Source: Chloroflexota bacterium (GTDB taxonomy: Bacteria; Chloroflexota; Dehalococcoidia; Lucifugimonadales; UBA1127). From it: a DNA stretch of 7,235 nucleotides. Both the position numbers and the translations under genes were made by a program. Of the stretch, positions 5,591 to 7,235 are shown piece after piece; position 1 is the first letter of the stretch, and every line of letters begins with the position of its first letter. The DNA is taken from the NCBI GenBank assembly GCA_028873745.1, contig JAPPNT010000237.1:1-7235 (forward strand), given 5' to 3'. The notes beneath the pieces are model-generated. The model saw nothing but the letters and a program-made list of their open reading frames with translations, ran no database searches and was not told the origin of the DNA.

Positions 5591-6442
5591 ATGACTAACC
5601 ATGACCCGCAACATCTGTCCTTTTCTCAAGCCCAAGGATATGAAGCATTGCCTCAGCCGTTGAGACTTGAAGAACTGACTAGAGAGGCACGCGTAGGGAT
5701 TTGGAACATTCTATACGAAGCCGTCGACTACGAACTTCGAGGCTTCGAAAGCCATCCGCTTTGGACACCACTCTTTCGTGCGGTATATGCAGACTTCCTA
5801 CACCTGCCGCTAGATTCGTGGGAGGGGACAAGGTCAATACTTACAGGGGAAGTAAGGAATATCATTATTCACGGGGACTTCAATTGGGTCTTTGATCTCC
5901 TAACATTTATCTTACGTGACACTCATTGCCCCTACGACTTGAAGTTGGGTATGGCAGTTATCTTCGAAAAATTTCAGTTGGCATATTCTTTGGATATGTC
6001 CGATCCTCCCACAATCTATCCCGTTTCTACGCCCGAAGAGGGAAACGCACTGATTCAGTCACTAGAAGACCTTTCTGAACGAGGATTGGTGGGTGCGCGA
6101 GAACATCTGAGACAAGCCGCAAATTGCATCAGTCAAGAAGACTGGGCAGGGGCCATTCGTGAGAGCATTCATGCAGTCGAATCCGTAGCCTGTCAGATTG
6201 CTCCAGGCACCAAGACATTGGGTGAGGCACTAAAGGTGCTGAAACAGAGCGGATTGTTGGAACACCCTGCGCTTGAGCAAGGATTCGATAAGATCTACGG
6301 TTATACCAACGATGAACGCGGTATCAGGCATGCCCTGCTGGATCAATCTTCAGCTGATGTGGGAATAGACGAGGCGTTGTTCATGTTCGGCGCCTGTGCT
6401 TCATTTGCCAGCTATCTGTCGCGGAAGCAATCAAGCGTTTAA
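5591..6442 (+). CDS. AbiJ_NTD4-like protein with HEPN-like C-terminal region; possible abortive-infection protein
   Basis: A 283-residue protein, no signal peptide or membrane segment. Residues 10-110 resemble the AbiJ_NTD4 domain: FSQAQGY (11-17) then ARVGIWNILYE (33-43), like the family's F-S-x-x-x-G-Y and R-x-x-LWN-x-L, and later NWVFDLLTFIL (98-108), like W-x-x-VYDFIEF. Residues 165-283 are helical and fit the HEPN-type partner domain usually fused to it: AIRESIHAVESVA (188-200), TLGEALKVL (209-217) and YGYTNDERGIRHALLD (236-251). A canonical HEPN R-x4-6-H catalytic pair is not obvious in that last motif; RNIIIH (89-94) fits R-N-x3-H but lies in the N-terminal domain. AbiJ-type proteins are linked to abortive infection against phage. 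I chose ATG 5591 (weak GGGA seven bases upstream) rather than 5549, which overlaps coxG. It starts 17 bases after coxG yet has much lower GC, a sign of separate origin. Function unproven. Confidence 0.72.
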   Translation: MTNHDPQHLSFSQAQGYEALPQPLRLEELTREARVGIWNILYEAVDYELRGFESHPLWTPLFRAVYADFLHLPLDSWEGTRSILTGEVRNIIIHGDFNWVFDLLTFILRDTHCPYDLKLGMAVIFEKFQLAYSLDMSDPPTIYPVSTPEEGNALIQSLEDLSERGLVGAREHLRQAANCISQEDWAGAIRESIHAVESVACQIAPGTKTLGEALKVLKQSGLLEHPALEQGFDKIYGYTNDERGIRHALLDQSSADVGIDEALFMFGACASFASYLSRKQSSV

Positions 6443-6493
6443 CGAGGAAGCTAGAAACCATCTTGGTGTCGGAACGTTGAAGGAAGTTCTGCG

Positions 6494-7099
6494 ATGGTAA
6501 TGGGACCGAGAACTCACGCTTACGAAATCAATGCGATGCTCCAGGTATCTGAAGAGTCAGTACAACAAGTCCAAGATTTCTTCTCGCAGAATTACGGTCT
6601 CAAGTCCAACAGGATACAAACAAATATGCACCTGACAGTCTACCATGCTAGAAGGAAACTGCCCGGGCTCCACGAGGCAAGCGATCCGGTGAAGATCATC
6701 GCAGATGTACGTGAGACAAGGTTTATGGTCTTGGCACCCGGTGGTGAGAATCCTCGTGATGAACTCGACCCCCGGAAGCACTCGATAGGTATTCGCCTTA
6801 CAAGGCGAAACTCGGCTATACCAGAGATTCAGAAACTCAGGCAACATTTCTTGCGCTTGGAAGCCAAGGAACCCTTTGGAACACGAAAGCATAGTACTTC
6901 ATGGACCAACAGTTTCGGTTCACGCAACTACCAGCCGCATGTGCAACTCCTGCGTCCGTGGCACAGGTTGGATGAACAACTCTCGTTAGTGGGAGTGCAC
7001 TTTCGGGAACAGATTAGAGACATCGAATTTGACTCCTTGGTTATAGAAGAAAGACACAGAATTGATGGGCAGTGGGTTGCCGGTAGTCTCATTCCATAG
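6494..7099 (+). CDS. 2H phosphoesterase-like (LigT/cyclic phosphodiesterase fold) hypothetical protein
   Basis: A 201-residue soluble protein. Two histidine motifs stand about 100 residues apart: HLTV (46-49, in NMHLTVYHAR) and HVQL (149-152, in YQPHVQLLRPW). With an opening strand and helix (YEINAMLQV, then SEESVQQVQDFF) before the first motif, this matches the 2H phosphoesterase layout of paired H-x-T/S-x motifs that cleave or open 2',3'-cyclic phosphates or 2',5' linkages. The second motif has Gln where Thr or Ser is usual, so activity may be altered. ATG 6494 is supported by AAGGA nine bases upstream; a second in-frame ATG lies at 6500. It follows the AbiJ-like gene by 51 bases in the same direction and with the same lower GC, so the two probably form an operon. 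HEPN RNases leave 2',3'-cyclic phosphate ends, so a joint RNA-cutting and end-processing role is possible (inference). Family assignment rests on motifs alone. Confidence 0.65.
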   Translation: MVMGPRTHAYEINAMLQVSEESVQQVQDFFSQNYGLKSNRIQTNMHLTVYHARRKLPGLHEASDPVKIIADVRETRFMVLAPGGENPRDELDPRKHSIGIRLTRRNSAIPEIQKLRQHFLRLEAKEPFGTRKHSTSWTNSFGSRNYQPHVQLLRPWHRLDEQLSLVGVHFREQIRDIEFDSLVIEERHRIDGQWVAGSLIP

Positions 7100-7235
7100 A
7101 ACTGCAGTTGTACGCATAGTGGGGAGCAGAGTTCCAGCTAACTTCTTTCCCTTGCCCACTTAAAAGGAAACCCTCGGTCCAACCCCCCACCCCTGACACC
7201 AACTCCTCCCCCATCCCAAATCCCCCGTTCTACCC
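7100..7235. other. Non-coding right edge, C-rich with minus-strand G-quadruplex potential
   Basis: No gene is seen in the last 136 bases. From about 7170 the plus strand becomes strongly C-rich. On the minus strand, G runs at 7235-7233, 7226-7222, 7217-7215 and 7212-7208, with loops of six, four and two bases, meet the standard G3+ N1-7 quadruplex rule. Two further runs lie at 7193-7190 and 7188-7183. A gene reading leftward from beyond the edge, or one starting to the right, could use this as a leader or spacer, but nothing visible shows which. Confidence 0.5.

Noticed and set aside
7100..7109. Palindrome AACTGCAGTT directly after the second module gene
   Set aside because: It has no loop and no following T tract, so it is not a terminator; a 10-base palindrome can arise by chance.
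7145..7170. TTTCC...GGAAA inverted repeat as a terminator for the two-gene module
   Set aside because: Only a 5-bp AT-containing stem with a long loop and no U tract.
1..7235. Integrase, transposase, att repeats, tRNA or CRISPR that would explain the GC change
   Set aside because: None found by reading both strands; no coxG 3'-end sequence recurs after 7099, so the insertion mechanism stays unknown.

Overview
The window carries an aerobic carbon monoxide dehydrogenase-like (xanthine oxidase family) molybdoenzyme locus on very high-GC DNA, followed on the right by a two-gene module of clearly lower GC. On the minus strand, reading right to left, the order is small [2Fe-2S] subunit (4859-4386), large molybdopterin subunit (4382-2028), medium FAD subunit (2025-1159), MoxR-type AAA+ ATPase (1063-128) and the first 45 codons of a CoxE-like VWA protein that runs off the left edge (135-1). 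The S-L-M gene order and the AYRGAGR active-site loop of the large subunit, in place of the AYRCSFR loop of copper-containing CO dehydrogenases, place this in the form II / CO dehydrogenase-like group. The real substrate is therefore open.

A 279-base divergent intergenic region (4860-5138) separates the small subunit from a plus-strand coxG-like gene (5139-5573). It holds a set of nested inverted repeats, a candidate promoter for the coxSLM operon, a dispersed-repeat-like 26-mer, and an extended -10 box placed six bases before the coxG start codon, which suggests a leaderless coxG mRNA. A strong hairpin followed by a pyrimidine-rich, T-containing tract lies between the medium subunit and the AAA+ gene and probably attenuates transcription into coxD-coxE.

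From about 5448, inside the last third of coxG, codon use changes abruptly, and from 5574 to about 7100 the DNA is much less GC-rich (a 60-base sample at 5941-6000 is 37% G+C; one in coxL at 4201-4260 is 70%). This part encodes a 283-residue AbiJ_NTD4-like protein with a HEPN-like C-terminal region (5591-6442) and, 51 bases downstream, a 201-residue protein with two histidine motifs of the 2H phosphoesterase superfamily (6494-7099). The pairing looks like an acquired defence or RNA-processing module and is the most novel candidate here. The last 136 bases have no gene and become C-rich, with minus-strand G-quadruplex potential.

Organism: a high-GC bacterium using good Shine-Dalgarno sites, GTG starts and probably some leaderless genes. 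The 26-mer repeat is of a kind I associate with several high-GC phyla including Chloroflexota, but the sequence does not settle the phylum. No rRNA, tRNA, CRISPR array, transposase or integrase was seen.
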